A stretch of 40,015 nucleotides of DNA from Candidatus Omnitrophota bacterium (lineage in GTDB: Bacteria > Omnitrophota > Gorgyraeia > Gygaellales > Profunditerraquicolaceae). Position numbers and translations under genes: made by a program. Position 1 is the first letter of the stretch. The number at the start of each line of letters is the position of its first letter. A model generated the notes under the pieces. That model made no database searches. It saw only the letters and a list, made by a program, of their open reading frames with translations, and was not told the origin of the DNA. The DNA lies in the NCBI GenBank assembly GCA_003598135.1, contig QZKA01000036.1, positions 1 through 40,015 of the forward strand, in the 5' to 3' direction. This document shows positions 24,309-32,608 of the stretch, one piece after another.

Positions 24309-25577
24309 ATGCCGAAAATTAAGCATATCAAAGGCCGAGAGATCCTGGATTCGCGCGGAAACCCTACTGTCGAGGTGGATATAATCCTTGAGAACGGGAT
24401 TTGTGGCCGTGCCGCAGTTCCCTCTGGCGCTTCCACGGGAGAGCACGAGGCACTCGAATTAAGAGATGGGGATAAAAAGCGGTATTTGGGCAAGGGCGTA
24501 CAGAAAGCGGTTGCCAACATAGAATCTGTCATTGCCCCCCATATAAAGGGTCTAGATCCTGATTTCCGTAAAATTGATTCCATGCTTCTTCAACTTGACG
24601 GCACTGAAAACAAATCAAAGCTTGGTGCTAATGCGATTCTGGGAGTATCTATGGCAACTGCAAAGGCACAGGCACAATCCGAACAAAAACCCCTCTATGA
24701 ATTCCTAGGGAACGGCTCAAGCAATGTACTGCCGGTTCCGCTTATGAATATCTTAAACGGCGGACTACATGCCGATAATAACCTTGATATCCAGGAATTT
24801 ATGATTATGCCTATTGGCGCCCCCACCTTTAAAGAAGCGATGCGCTATGCAGCAGAAGTATTCCACAACCTCAAAAGCCTCCTTAAATCCAGGAAGTTAT
24901 CCACATCAGTGGGAGACGAAGGCGGTTTTGCCCCCAACCTTACCTCTAATGAAGAAGCACTGCACCTTATTATTGAAGCTATTGAAAAAACGGGCTATAA
25001 ACCCGGCAAAGACATATGCGTTGCATTGGATTGTGCATCGAGTTCATTCTATAATAAAGACGGCTCCTATACCTTCGAAGGTTCACGTAAAGAAGCGGGA
25101 TATTTGATACAAACATATAACACATGGCTTACGAAATATCCCCTTATTTCCATAGAAGACGGCCTCTCCGAGAATGACTGGCAAGGGTGGAAACACATGA
25201 CTAAAGACCTTGGCACAAAGCTACAACTGGTAGGAGATGATATATTTGTCACCAATCCGAAAATATTCAAGAAGGGCATTGAGGAAAAGATAGCGAATGC
25301 TATCCTAGTAAAGGTCAATCAAATCGGTTCCCTTTCCGAAACACTGGAGACGATTTCCATCGCACAAAAAAATAAGTATAAAGCCATCATATCGCACCGT
25401 TCAGGCGAAACAGAAGACACAACAATTGCCCATCTTGCAGTAGCCTGCGGCTGCGGACAGATTAAAACCGGTTCTGTTTCGCGTACAGACAGAATCTGTA
25501 AGTATAACGAACTGTTGAGAATCGAAGAAGGGCTTGGCGCCAAAGCTGTGTACGCCGGCACACTCTGGAAAAAATGA
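24309..25577 (+). CDS. eno: Enolase (phosphopyruvate hydratase)
   Basis: Interconverts 2-phosphoglycerate and phosphoenolpyruvate. 422 residues, normal length. Active-site residues can be placed by alignment with the E. coli enzyme: E163, E204 ([11 protein letters not shown]), metal ligands D241, E283 and D310, catalytic K335 in [10 protein letters not shown], and [10 protein letters not shown] with a late lysine near 386. The N-terminal [15 protein letters not shown] and flexible loop [11 protein letters not shown] are standard. The stop overlaps the FtsB-like start by 4 bp. Eno-ftsB neighbourhood is common in bacteria. Confidence 0.97.
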   Translation: MPKIKHIKGREILDSRGNPTVEVDIILENGICGRAAVPSGASTGEHEALELRDGDKKRYLGKGVQKAVANIESVIAPHIKGLDPDFRKIDSMLLQLDGTENKSKLGANAILGVSMATAKAQAQSEQKPLYEFLGNGSSNVLPVPLMNILNGGLHADNNLDIQEFMIMPIGAPTFKEAMRYAAEVFHNLKSLLKSRKLSTSVGDEGGFAPNLTSNEEALHLIIEAIEKTGYKPGKDICVALDCASSSFYNKDGSYTFEGSRKEAGYLIQTYNTWLTKYPLISIEDGLSENDWQGWKHMTKDLGTKLQLVGDDIFVTNPKIFKKGIEEKIANAILVKVNQIGSLSETLETISIAQKNKYKAIISHRSGETEDTTIAHLAVACGCGQIKTGSVSRTDRICKYNELLRIEEGLGAKAVYAGTLWKK

Positions 25578-25840
25578 TTCTTAAGAAATCGTTCTGGCTT
25601 GTAAGCGCAAGCCTTCTTCTCTTGGTTATTTTTTTACCTGGATACACCAAGCTCCAGGAGCTTAGGGACAGGAATCGCGACCTTGAGGAAAAAAATAATC
25701 GTTTAACACACGAAAATCTGGTATTGGAACAAGAACTCGAGCGAATAGCTAAAGATACCTTCTACCAAGAAAAAATCTTACGCGAGAAAATGGGGGTTGT
25801 GCGTAAGAACGAGGTCCCTGTAAAGGTAATCACGGAATAA
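25574..25840 (+). CDS. Septum formation initiator FtsB/DivIC-like protein
   Basis: 88 residues: one N-terminal membrane helix (about 7-24), then a charged leucine-zipper coiled coil (about 28-66) and a short tail ending [18 protein letters not shown], the usual FtsB/DivIC shape. Family members form the FtsQLB complex in cell division. ATG overlaps the enolase stop (ATGA). The eno-ftsB order supports the call; sequence alone is too short for certainty. Confidence 0.85.
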   Translation: MILKKSFWLVSASLLLLVIFLPGYTKLQELRDRNRDLEEKNNRLTHENLVLEQELERIAKDTFYQEKILREKMGVVRKNEVPVKVITE

Positions 25841-25851
25841 ATATATAAATT

Positions 25852-25928
25852 CGCGGGGTGGAGCAGCCTGGTAGCTCATTAGGCTCATAACCTAAAGGTC
25901 GAGAGTTCAAATCTCTCCCCCGCAACCA
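25852..25928 (+). tRNA. Initiator tRNA-fMet (CAT) with encoded CCA
   Basis: 77 nt. Acceptor CGCGGGG / CCCCGCA leaves the C1xA72 mismatch that marks bacterial initiators. D-arm GAGC/GCTC, anticodon loop CTCATAA, T-arm GAGAG/CTCTC, then A and CCA. The anticodon stem is TTAGG/CCTAA, so of the three usual consecutive G-C pairs only 30-40 and 31-39 are G-C; pair 29-41 is A-U. It starts 11 bp after the ftsB-like stop. The 23 nt at 25894-25916 recur exactly at 27380-27402. Confidence 0.95.
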
Positions 25929-25946
25929 CCTTCCTAAAAAATTCAG

Positions 25947-27281
25947 TTAGCCATCCCGAAGAAGCTGTCTTACGCGCTCCATACGAATCTGCGGATTATT
26001 TGAACCGTCGGATAAAAACCAGTCCGTCACATAATTCTCAGGAAGCACTATCCCCCATTTTTTATGGTTGCTATATAACTCGCTACCCCTTAATACATAA
26101 CAAGGATTTATATGGACGCAATCGGTAAGTTGCCTAATCCGGACAAGGAAACGGCGGGTTTCCTCGAATTCTTCCGCATTTTCGCCGGGGTGGCCGATAA
26201 CGAAATTTACCGAAAAAGAAATCCCTGCTCTCTTGGTATCCGCCAAGATGCGTAGGGCATCTTCCCGCCTAAAGGCCTTGCGCATCAATTGCAATACTTG
26301 GTTGGAACCGGATTCTACGCCAAAGTTGAGCCGCTCAGCCCCGGCCTGCTTCATTTCCTTCAAGAATCCTTTAGTCATTTCTTTTCGAATAAGCATATGC
26401 CCGCCCCAATTAATTCCTAACTTCTTTCTTATCATTAATTCACAAAACCGGCTGAACTCTTCCGTGTTTCCGTTAATCAATGAATCGTTAAGATATACAA
26501 ATCGTAAAAACGGAAAACGTTCCTTTAATAATGAAATCTCTTCTACTACTGAACCGGCACTGCGATAACGAAACGCATCCCAATGGCCCTTCTCATGGCA
26601 GAAACTACAATTACCAATACAGCCGCGCGATGTTGAAACACAGATGCGCTCTGTATCCTTTTTTAAAAAACTAAAATCGGCAAACGGCAAATTGTCTAAG
26701 TTTTCAACCAAATGCGCAGGGGCACAATCAATATAATTTTGATCCTCCTTTATAAAGAACCCCGGAGTTTTCCATGTACGCCTTTGCCTTGTCTTGTACA
26801 AAAGCTCCGGCAAGGCCTCCTCTGCCTCTCCATAGCAGAGCGCATCAAAACAGGCGCATTGCATCAAGTATTCGGGGTTAAAATTACGGAAACATTCGGG
26901 TCCTCCTGCAAGAATAATCTTATGGGGACTGACCTTTCTAATAGCCTTGATTAATATAAGGGTAAATGTAAAATTCAGGCTCTGCAAAGTAAATCCTAGT
27001 ATATCGTACGGTTCCAATTGAAGCAGGAAACCATCAATCACCGTCTTATGCCGTAGTATTAATTTGCCTACCTCTTCTTTTGATTGCCAAAAAGCATAGA
27101 TATCGGATAAAGACCATAAATGCTGCTCTCCAGGCACAGACGCATAGAAATCGCGGTTTAAATCAAAACAATCGGATTCAAAATTGTTTTTTCTCAAGAC
27201 AGAACGAATGAGGGCTATATTATAAGGTGGAAATTCAACATCCCACATAGGGCAATTTATCAAAGCGACTTTCTCAGACAT
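25947..27281 (-). CDS. B12-binding-domain radical SAM protein
   Basis: 444 residues. The N-terminal region (about 1-165) has the Rossmann-like layout of cobalamin-binding radical SAM proteins (DILGFTLQSLNFTFTL, IILAGGPECF, ALCYGEAEEALPELL), but without the DxHxxG cobalamin-histidine motif. The radical SAM core (about 212-400) has the 4Fe-4S motif CIGNCSFC (C221, C225, C228) and later LNFGVESGSNQVLQLMRKAF and FVIGHPGENAEEFEET. The substrate is not predictable. The ATG follows GGGAAG. The gene stands alone, ending 18 bp from the initiator tRNA, between that tRNA and a partial tRNA copy at 27380. By eye it looks more AT-rich than neighbours (not computed). It may be acquired. Confidence 0.88.
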   Translation of the reverse strand: MSEKVALINCPMWDVEFPPYNIALIRSVLRKNNFESDCFDLNRDFYASVPGEQHLWSLSDIYAFWQSKEEVGKLILRHKTVIDGFLLQLEPYDILGFTLQSLNFTFTLILIKAIRKVSPHKIILAGGPECFRNFNPEYLMQCACFDALCYGEAEEALPELLYKTRQRRTWKTPGFFIKEDQNYIDCAPAHLVENLDNLPFADFSFLKKDTERICVSTSRGCIGNCSFCHEKGHWDAFRYRSAGSVVEEISLLKERFPFLRFVYLNDSLINGNTEEFSRFCELMIRKKLGINWGGHMLIRKEMTKGFLKEMKQAGAERLNFGVESGSNQVLQLMRKAFRREDALRILADTKRAGISFSVNFVIGHPGENAEEFEETRRFLVRIRQLTDCVHINPCYVLRGSELYSNHKKWGIVLPENYVTDWFLSDGSNNPQIRMERVRQLLRDG

Positions 27282-27379
27282 AAGACTTCCCTTTATATTT
27301 CATCGCACTTCTTCGCCAAGCAACAAACTGTCATTCCAATTATACCACCTCAATTTCAAAAATTGTAAGTAGTTTAGCG

Positions 27380-27411
27380 AAAGGTCGAGAGTTCAAATCT
27401 CTACCCCTCCA
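27380..27411 (+). repeat. tRNA 3'-half remnant; 23-bp exact copy of initiator tRNA segment
   Basis: The first 23 nt (27380-27402) are identical to positions 25894-25916 of the initiator tRNA: the end of the anticodon stem, the variable loop and the T-arm up to the last T-stem base. It continues ACCCCTCCA, which looks like the 3' acceptor strand of a different tRNA. No 5' half is visible upstream. This could be an att-like duplication or a decayed tRNA gene. Confidence 0.7.
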
Positions 27412-27425
27412 ACTTAACCACAACT

Positions 27426-27478
27426 ACCGCCCGAAGGGCAATTTAGGGAAATGTCGCCGAGGCATTAGGCGAGGCGGT
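27426..27478. other. Nested inverted repeats, GC-rich island in AT-rich gap
   Basis: ACCGCC (27426-27431) pairs with GGCGGT (27473-27478). Inside it TCGCC (27454-27458) pairs with GGCGA (27468-27472), and CCC-GAA-GGG can form a small third hairpin. The GC content contrasts with the flanks. No coding potential. Role unknown. Confidence 0.4.
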
Positions 27479-27505
27479 CAATCAATATAACAAAAATAGT
27501 AGACA

Positions 27506-27533
27506 TTGACAAATTATGAAAATGGTGTATACT
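27506..27533 (+). promoter_or_regulatory. Strong sigma-70 promoter of small RNA
   Basis: Perfect TTGACA (27506-27511), 16-bp spacer, TATACT (27528-27533). Boxes and spacing are the same as the nrdJ promoter. Predicted start near 27540. Confidence 0.8.
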
Positions 27534-27539
27534 TAAAGT

Positions 27540-27620
27540 GCAGACAATACAAGCTGTAGAAACAGGTTGTAGAGTCAAGGAAAAGGCGTCAGTAGAAAAC
27601 TGGACGCCTTTTCTGTTTTT
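27540..27620 (+). ncRNA. Candidate small RNA of about 80 nt
   Basis: The region between a near-consensus promoter and a strong intrinsic terminator holds no ORF. It can fold into two hairpins: CAAGCTGT / ACAGGTTG with an AGAA loop and one G-G mismatch (about 27550-27569), then the terminator stem. The sequence does not resemble 6S RNA, SRP RNA, tmRNA or a riboswitch I know. It could instead be an attenuated leader of the membrane-protein gene at 27801, but that gene has its own promoter further down. Confidence 0.6.
27581..27620 (+). terminator. Intrinsic terminator of small RNA
   Basis: AAAAGGCGTC...GACGCCTTTT stem extended by AGT/ACT with one bulged C, five-base loop, followed by a T-rich tract (TTTTCTGTTTTT). 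Confidence 0.85.
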
Positions 27621-27668
27621 AGACTAAGCGCGAGATTTAATAACCACTTCTGCGTTTTTCAAAAATAG

Positions 27669-27697
27669 TTGCAATATTCCTTAAAATAAGCTAGAAT
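27669..27697 (+). promoter_or_regulatory. Promoter of the small membrane protein gene
   Basis: TTGCAA (27669-27674), 17-bp spacer, TAGAAT (27692-27697). The leader of about 100 nt to ATG 27801 is A-rich with one GC-rich patch (about 27758-27777). Confidence 0.6.
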
Positions 27698-27800
27698 GCT
27701 CTTTAGAATAAAAAGTCAAGGTAAGAAGTAGTAAGTTAACAGCTAAGAAAAAAATACCGCGAGCGCAATGCGCCGCAAACAATAAAAAGTGAGGTAAAAA

Positions 27801-28295
27801 ATGTCGCAGATGAGTAAAGGAACAAGGGCGTTTGGGATTTACTTCATCGTATATGCCTGCTCGATGTTTTTGGGAAGGGTCACCAGCATTCTCTATCACT
27901 TGATAGAAACCATGACCATTATGGCACAAAAAACCGGCTCAAGAACTCTCTATTGCGGATATTCGAATACGCTTTCCTATTCTTACCTGGATTGCCTTGT
28001 TGATTTCGTCGGACTTGCTCTTGCGATTTTCGTCATGTTTGCGGCATTCAGGCTATTCAAGCTCACCAAACTGGCACTGCAGAGCCTAAAGGTAATTACG
28101 TTGGTAGGCGTAGGCTACAACGTACTGGCCATAGCCAAAGACGTGGTAAAGATAGTTTCAACTCCTGCTGAAATACGCTATACTGCCTATTTTATCGCAG
28201 GAGGAATTGCTACATGCCTTCTCTCCATAGGCTTCTGGATCTTTGTCTACTATTTCTTCAGCCGTCCGAACATAAAAACACAGTTTACCAACTAA
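27801..28295 (+). CDS. Small four-helix membrane protein, function unknown
   Basis: 164 residues with four hydrophobic segments at about 11-35, 58-83, 95-112 and 125-150. The short C-terminal tail ends NIKTQFTN. A tyrosine/cysteine-containing loop (about 47-62) joins the first two helices. A GTGAGG site precedes the ATG. The gene has its own promoter and a strong terminator, so it is monocistronic. I do not recognise the family; no enzymatic motif is visible. Confidence 0.75.
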   Translation: MSQMSKGTRAFGIYFIVYACSMFLGRVTSILYHLIETMTIMAQKTGSRTLYCGYSNTLSYSYLDCLVDFVGLALAIFVMFAAFRLFKLTKLALQSLKVITLVGVGYNVLAIAKDVVKIVSTPAEIRYTAYFIAGGIATCLLSIGFWIFVYYFFSRPNIKTQFTN

Positions 28296-28311
28296 AATTT
28301 AATCAACCAAT

Positions 28312-28344
28312 AAAAAACCCGCACTTTCACGGTGCGGGTTTTTT
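28312..28344. terminator. Bidirectional intrinsic terminator
   Basis: AAAAAACCCGCAC and GTGCGGGTTTTTT form a 13-bp stem around a 7-nt loop. The A/T runs on both sides let it serve the plus-strand membrane protein gene and the converging minus-strand operon ending at 28370. Confidence 0.92.
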
Positions 28345-28369
28345 ATTTCTCTAATCCCTAGATTCCTGT

Positions 28370-29995
28370 TTAACGGACGTCCAGGATATCAAAATTCCTG
28401 TCGATTACCCCGGAAGGACTTACCACTACAAGGTTCACCTCTTTAGTCCCTGGGCTCGCATAAGAAGTAGTAAAAGAAGGTTCGGTAGTTGCGGGCGCGG
28501 AACCACCCGTATCCCCTGACCAAAGATATTCTACCTCAACCTGCATGCATCCGCTGGGCGCCACATAGGCATTTGAAGTAACAGCGACCTCTGTGTTTGT
28601 GTCGGGCTTATACGCTGAAGCCTCAAGCCCTACCTTTGACATATTGTAAGAAGAGTATTCATCTTTAAGCGACATATCAAGGAACATCTTAAGATTATAT
28701 TCCAGGGGTTTTCCTTCTTCGATTTCTTTTAAACGCTCGCGGGCAAGCCGCACTATTTCCAGATTCCTGCCTTTTCCTTTTTCAATAAGTTCATTATAGC
28801 GACCTTTTGCCTCCCCCGTACTACCTTCCCATTGGCTTAATAACCCGAGCTGATACAAGCTTGAAATTACCTGAGGGCTTGTGTTTTCTTTTTGAGCAAG
28901 TTCCGTAAAATATTTTTTCCCGTGAGCGAGGTCTCTTTTTACATACACATATATAAGCGCAGTCTTAAATACCGCTTCATCAATATGCGGAGTAGAAGGG
29001 TAACGTTCGAGCAGCTCGGAATAACGAATAAGCGACTCAGCGTATTCCTTTGCCTTTTCCAGGTTAAACGCCCTCTCGTACGTTAATGTTTCGTCAAATG
29101 CGCTGTTGCCTGCCTTCATTTCGAGTTCCTTAAAAACCTTCTCGGCATAGAAGGTATCTTTTAAGCCTTTGTCTTTATACGTAAACAACCGTGCGATCTC
29201 AATAAGCAAAGGGGCTAATTTTTCTTTAGGGTATGTCTGAGAGGCCTTTTCTATAAGTGCATCAAAAAGCGCTTCGGAAAGCTCAAGTTTTCCTTCTTTA
29301 TAGAAAGTCTTTGCGGTTGCTTTTAATGCTTCTTCTTGTGCGCCCGTCGCGATAATTTTGTCGACATACGCCCGGTATAGCTGAGTAGCCTTGCTCTTTA
29401 AATCATGCGCAAGCAGCGTATCCGCAACGTCCTTTAAAGGAGCGGGATTTTTTGCTTTTTGCGCGTACTCAAAGGCCGAATTCGTCAGATCATTGAGTAG
29501 CGCCTCCTGATCCCCTTCCTGTTGACTCTTGTGAAACTTCCATAATAAAAGCTTTGCATATATATGTATCGGTTCATCTGTTGCGGTCACCTGTATGGCA
29601 TTCTGCACCTCATCGAGTATCTGCTGCCGATAGGCATCAACGTTACTAAAATAAGTGTTCCAGTCCTGAGATGATTCAAGATACTCAAGCTGCTGGTAAC
29701 GGCTAAGCGCCGTATAGTAACTCACAAAAGGTGCAAGGCCTTTCTTTTTTTGGCTGAGTGACTGTAAAAAAGTAATAAAACCTGCGTAATTATTATCCTT
29801 AAAATACAATTCTTTTAACGCGTCGAATGCAGAAAACAGTGCCTCTCCTGAATCCGCCTCGATGATCTGTTTGGAAAGCGTAACCAACTTTGCATTCTCC
29901 GAGGCAGCTATGCACAGAGAAGGTATGCCCAAGACCATAAAGAACACCGTAAGAAAACGAACCTTCATTTTCATGATTTCGGATTGATATTTCAT
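28370..29995 (-). CDS. Secreted TPR-type repeat protein with C-terminal Ig/PKD-like segment
   Basis: 541 residues. An N-terminal signal peptide (hydrophobic FLTVFFMVLGIPSLCIA, cleavage near ASEN) precedes long helical repeats (about 40-440) of TPR style, including YAESLIRYSELLERYPSTPH and GEAKGRYNELIEKGKGRNLE. The last about 75 residues are beta-rich (VEVEYLWSGDTGG, SPGTKEVNLVVVSPSG), like a PKD or Ig-like domain. It may start at the second methionine (29974). It is the last gene of the carbohydrate operon, 4 bp after the glycosidase stop, and ends at a bidirectional terminator. It probably acts in the periplasm or at the surface as a scaffold; this is inference. Confidence 0.8.
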   Translation of the reverse strand: MKYQSEIMKMKVRFLTVFFMVLGIPSLCIAASENAKLVTLSKQIIEADSGEALFSAFDALKELYFKDNNYAGFITFLQSLSQKKKGLAPFVSYYTALSRYQQLEYLESSQDWNTYFSNVDAYRQQILDEVQNAIQVTATDEPIHIYAKLLLWKFHKSQQEGDQEALLNDLTNSAFEYAQKAKNPAPLKDVADTLLAHDLKSKATQLYRAYVDKIIATGAQEEALKATAKTFYKEGKLELSEALFDALIEKASQTYPKEKLAPLLIEIARLFTYKDKGLKDTFYAEKVFKELEMKAGNSAFDETLTYERAFNLEKAKEYAESLIRYSELLERYPSTPHIDEAVFKTALIYVYVKRDLAHGKKYFTELAQKENTSPQVISSLYQLGLLSQWEGSTGEAKGRYNELIEKGKGRNLEIVRLARERLKEIEEGKPLEYNLKMFLDMSLKDEYSSYNMSKVGLEASAYKPDTNTEVAVTSNAYVAPSGCMQVEVEYLWSGDTGGSAPATTEPSFTTSYASPGTKEVNLVVVSPSGVIDRNFDILDVR

Positions 29996-29999
29996 ATTT

Positions 30000-31310
30000 T
30001 TAAGGTTTTTTACCTTTCAATTTTATTTCTTTCTGCGGGTTTTTCCAGAATTCCCTGATAACGTAGTAGGCCTTACGCGGAATGCGCTTATCAATACCGC
30101 CCTCTTGCTCCGTATCCGACAAGGCCACAATACCGAACCATTCCTCATTCATGTTTTTATTGCCTTTTGCTTTTATGTCGAAATAATAACTGCCGTTTGT
30201 CCAGTTTGACTCGGTATCCTGCACCTTCCAGCTCTCAGGGTCAGATTCGCTGTGCTTCCACCATTCATCTGTCCACTCAAACACGGTTCCCCCAATACAA
30301 TTCCCGACCCCTTTTTTGCTGATGGCCAAGTTATCATATATTTGCCGCCATTGCGATTGGAGGAAAAATGCCTGCATGTTCTGGTCTTCTCTCTCTAGGT
30401 AGGCATCATAGCAATCTGCGCCAAATTCCGATATCAAAATCGGCTTATCAAATGTCGCTTTCAGGGAGTTAAATAAGTTACCAAATGTCCTGCCACGGTA
30501 GATAATACAGGCGACCAGGTCAATCTCAGGACATACCTCATTAGCCACTTCAAGCCCGATTAATTCGCCGTTGCCCAGTGCAACAGGATGGTTAGGATCG
30601 ATTGCGTGTATCTCTTTTGCCAACTCGTTCACAAAGGAATAGTAAATGGTAGCGCGCATTTTCTTCTGCTTCTGGGGGTCAGGCTCGTTATCGATCTCAT
30701 CGTTTGACCATGGCCGGACCATATTCAAACAAGAGTAGTTGTTCTCGTTTCCCAGAATCCACATAAGCACGCCGGGCTCATCCTTATAGAGATTCACCAT
30801 ATCTAATACTTGCTGTTTCACCCGGTCACGAAAATCTTCATGACCGTAAAAAGGACACGGGTATTCCCAAAATCCAAGCCAGTGGCCCAATATTACCCTG
30901 ATGCCGTAGTTATCATACAGGTCCCTGATCACTGCCTTGACTTTCTCATGGTCTTCTCCGACCTGATAGATCCTGACCGTGTTTATCCCCATTTCTTTCA
31001 TGAGCTTACCATCAACCATCCATGGTTTGTTTTCATCGGACCACCAGTCATATTCGTGATTTTTGCCGATTGGGATAGGATTATAGCAGACTCCCTTAAC
31101 GATGTAAGGCCGGTTATTCACCAGCAACTGGTAGCGGCCTGTTTTAAGCGTCTTAATGGAGACTTTATGCGTAAGAGGACGAGCAGCGCCGCTTAGCACG
31201 GCGACCGCACAAAACAAAGAACACAGGATACAGAAAGCCTTTACGCCTCTCTTGTATCCTGTGTCCAGTGTAAACAACTTCCCTGACGTGTTATTCAAGC
31301 TTGATTTCAT
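30000..31310 (-). CDS. Secreted clan GH-A (GH2/GH5/GH72-like) glycoside hydrolase or transglycosidase
   Basis: 436 residues. Signal peptide at about 24-43. A short beta segment ends in the phrase YIVKGVCYNPIPIG, typical of the entry to a family 2-type TIM barrel. The barrel shows the acid/base WILGNEN (E189) and the nucleophile ILISEFGAD (E295), the pattern of retaining clan GH-A enzymes. It lacks the N-terminal sugar-binding and Ig domains of full GH2 enzymes. Substrate unknown: beta-glucan or mannan types are possible, and a glucanosyltransferase cannot be excluded. The start overlaps the upstream CBM-like gene by 20 bp. It is a paralogue of the catalytic half of the 32609-34954 protein. 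Confidence 0.85.
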   Translation of the reverse strand: MKSSLNNTSGKLFTLDTGYKRGVKAFCILCSLFCAVAVLSGAARPLTHKVSIKTLKTGRYQLLVNNRPYIVKGVCYNPIPIGKNHEYDWWSDENKPWMVDGKLMKEMGINTVRIYQVGEDHEKVKAVIRDLYDNYGIRVILGHWLGFWEYPCPFYGHEDFRDRVKQQVLDMVNLYKDEPGVLMWILGNENNYSCLNMVRPWSNDEIDNEPDPQKQKKMRATIYYSFVNELAKEIHAIDPNHPVALGNGELIGLEVANEVCPEIDLVACIIYRGRTFGNLFNSLKATFDKPILISEFGADCYDAYLEREDQNMQAFFLQSQWRQIYDNLAISKKGVGNCIGGTVFEWTDEWWKHSESDPESWKVQDTESNWTNGSYYFDIKAKGNKNMNEEWFGIVALSDTEQEGGIDKRIPRKAYYVIREFWKNPQKEIKLKGKKP

Positions 31311-32439
31311 CAAGATAGAACGTTGCGCCTTCGGGATTCACGTCGATATTGGTTGCCCAGCAAAAACCGCCGATGATGTAGGACATGTCTTTACCCTTCA
31401 AGTCGATAGAATACTGCGTCCATTCTTTGTTCAAAATAACCGGGCCGACACTGGCAACATCGGAATCAGAGAATTCGCCCATGATGCCGCCGACCTTAAA
31501 CTCTTCTATCCTCTCACCGCCTTTTGCGCCGCGCGCCCAGAAGGTAAGCTTGGTGGCTTTGGACAAATCATAGCCGGCGTCAACCGATCCCCAGTTGTTT
31601 GCGGGATTCTGCCAGTAAATGCCTGCCCAGCGTGCTCCCTGCGATATCTTGCCGGAGTACGTTATCTTGATACAGGTATCCCCAAGATACGGATCTTCTT
31701 TCGAAGAACCTTCATATTTTATGTCGCCGTAATCGCCCATCCATCCGGAAGGAATAAAATGGTTTTTAATCGAAGACCGGTCTGAATACACATAGAAAGG
31801 CATACTTTCAGCCTGACGGACTTCCGGTTTCATGCCCGGGTCTGCCTCGAATTTTATGTCATCGACGTAAAAGGTGCATCCTTCGGGGTTAAGATCCGCG
31901 GTAGTAACCCAGCCGAACCCTCCGCTGATGTAAGAAAGATCCTTGCCCGCCAAATTGATGGTGTATTGCTTCCAGGCATCGGTTAACTCAACCGGCCCGA
32001 ACTCTATTGTCGAAGAATCGGAATAGGTGCCTTTAATGCCTCCTATTACGAATTTCTGGATAGTTTCTCCGCCTTTTGCGCCGCGGGCCCAGAAGGTAAG
32101 TTTGGTCATCCCGGTCATGTCAAACCCGCCCTTTTTGCTCCCCCAGTTGTTTGCGGGATTCTGCCAGTATACGCCTGCCCAGCCGCTGCCCTGGCTTTTC
32201 TTAGCAGTATAGGTAAATTCAAGGCTGGTGGTTCCTGAATGGGGATTATCCATAGCCTGGTCATTCAACTTAAGGTCCCCGTAATCGCCCATCCATCCGG
32301 AAGGAATAAAATGGTTATCGCGGGCATTCTTATCCGTATACACCACAAATTCCTTTGCAGGGCTGCTTGTTGTCTCTTGGGCCAACACTAATGAAGTGCT
32401 TAACATCATTAGTAAGCTCATTACGATAATCTTTCTCAT
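31291..32439 (-). CDS. Secreted protein with two tandem carbohydrate-binding-like domains
   Basis: 382 residues. Signal peptide (1-20, ending LVLAQ). Two copies of a domain of about 170 residues follow, at about 30-198 and 213-382. Each begins FxVYxDxxxxxNHFIPSGWMGDYGD, has WAG(I/V)YWQNPANNWGS and LTFWARGAKGGE, and ends FY(V/L)D(D/E)IK(F/L)E. The beta-sandwich layout with conserved Trp residues resembles CBM11-like or galactose-binding folds. No catalytic residues are seen, so it is probably a secreted carbohydrate-binding protein. The copies share nucleotide stretches of up to 38 bp exactly, pointing to recent duplication or gene conversion. AGGAGG precedes the ATG. Confidence 0.8.
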   Translation of the reverse strand: MRKIIVMSLLMMLSTSLVLAQETTSSPAKEFVVYTDKNARDNHFIPSGWMGDYGDLKLNDQAMDNPHSGTTSLEFTYTAKKSQGSGWAGVYWQNPANNWGSKKGGFDMTGMTKLTFWARGAKGGETIQKFVIGGIKGTYSDSSTIEFGPVELTDAWKQYTINLAGKDLSYISGGFGWVTTADLNPEGCTFYVDDIKFEADPGMKPEVRQAESMPFYVYSDRSSIKNHFIPSGWMGDYGDIKYEGSSKEDPYLGDTCIKITYSGKISQGARWAGIYWQNPANNWGSVDAGYDLSKATKLTFWARGAKGGERIEEFKVGGIMGEFSDSDVASVGPVILNKEWTQYSIDLKGKDMSYIIGGFCWATNIDVNPEGATFYLDEIKLE

Positions 32440-32543
32440 TTTCTACGCCTCCTTTAATTCGTGCCTCGTATATGTTTTGAAAACGCGATATGTGTAATGT
32501 GCGATTTTAAATTCTTTGACCCCCTCCTTTCTACCCCCTTTTG

Positions 32544-32577
32544 CGTTCGTTGCGTTTTAACGTTAACGCAACAAACG
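32544..32577. other. 13-bp inverted repeat between glycosidase and CBM-like genes
   Basis: Arms at 32544-32556 and 32565-32577 pair with one mismatch; the 8-nt loop is TTAACGTT. No T-run follows on the minus strand, so it is not a standard terminator. It may stabilise or process the operon mRNA, or be an operator. It lies in the 169-bp gap, the largest inside the operon. Confidence 0.6.
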
Positions 32578-32608
32578 GCAATAAACTGCTATATATACAA
32601 CAAGTTCA

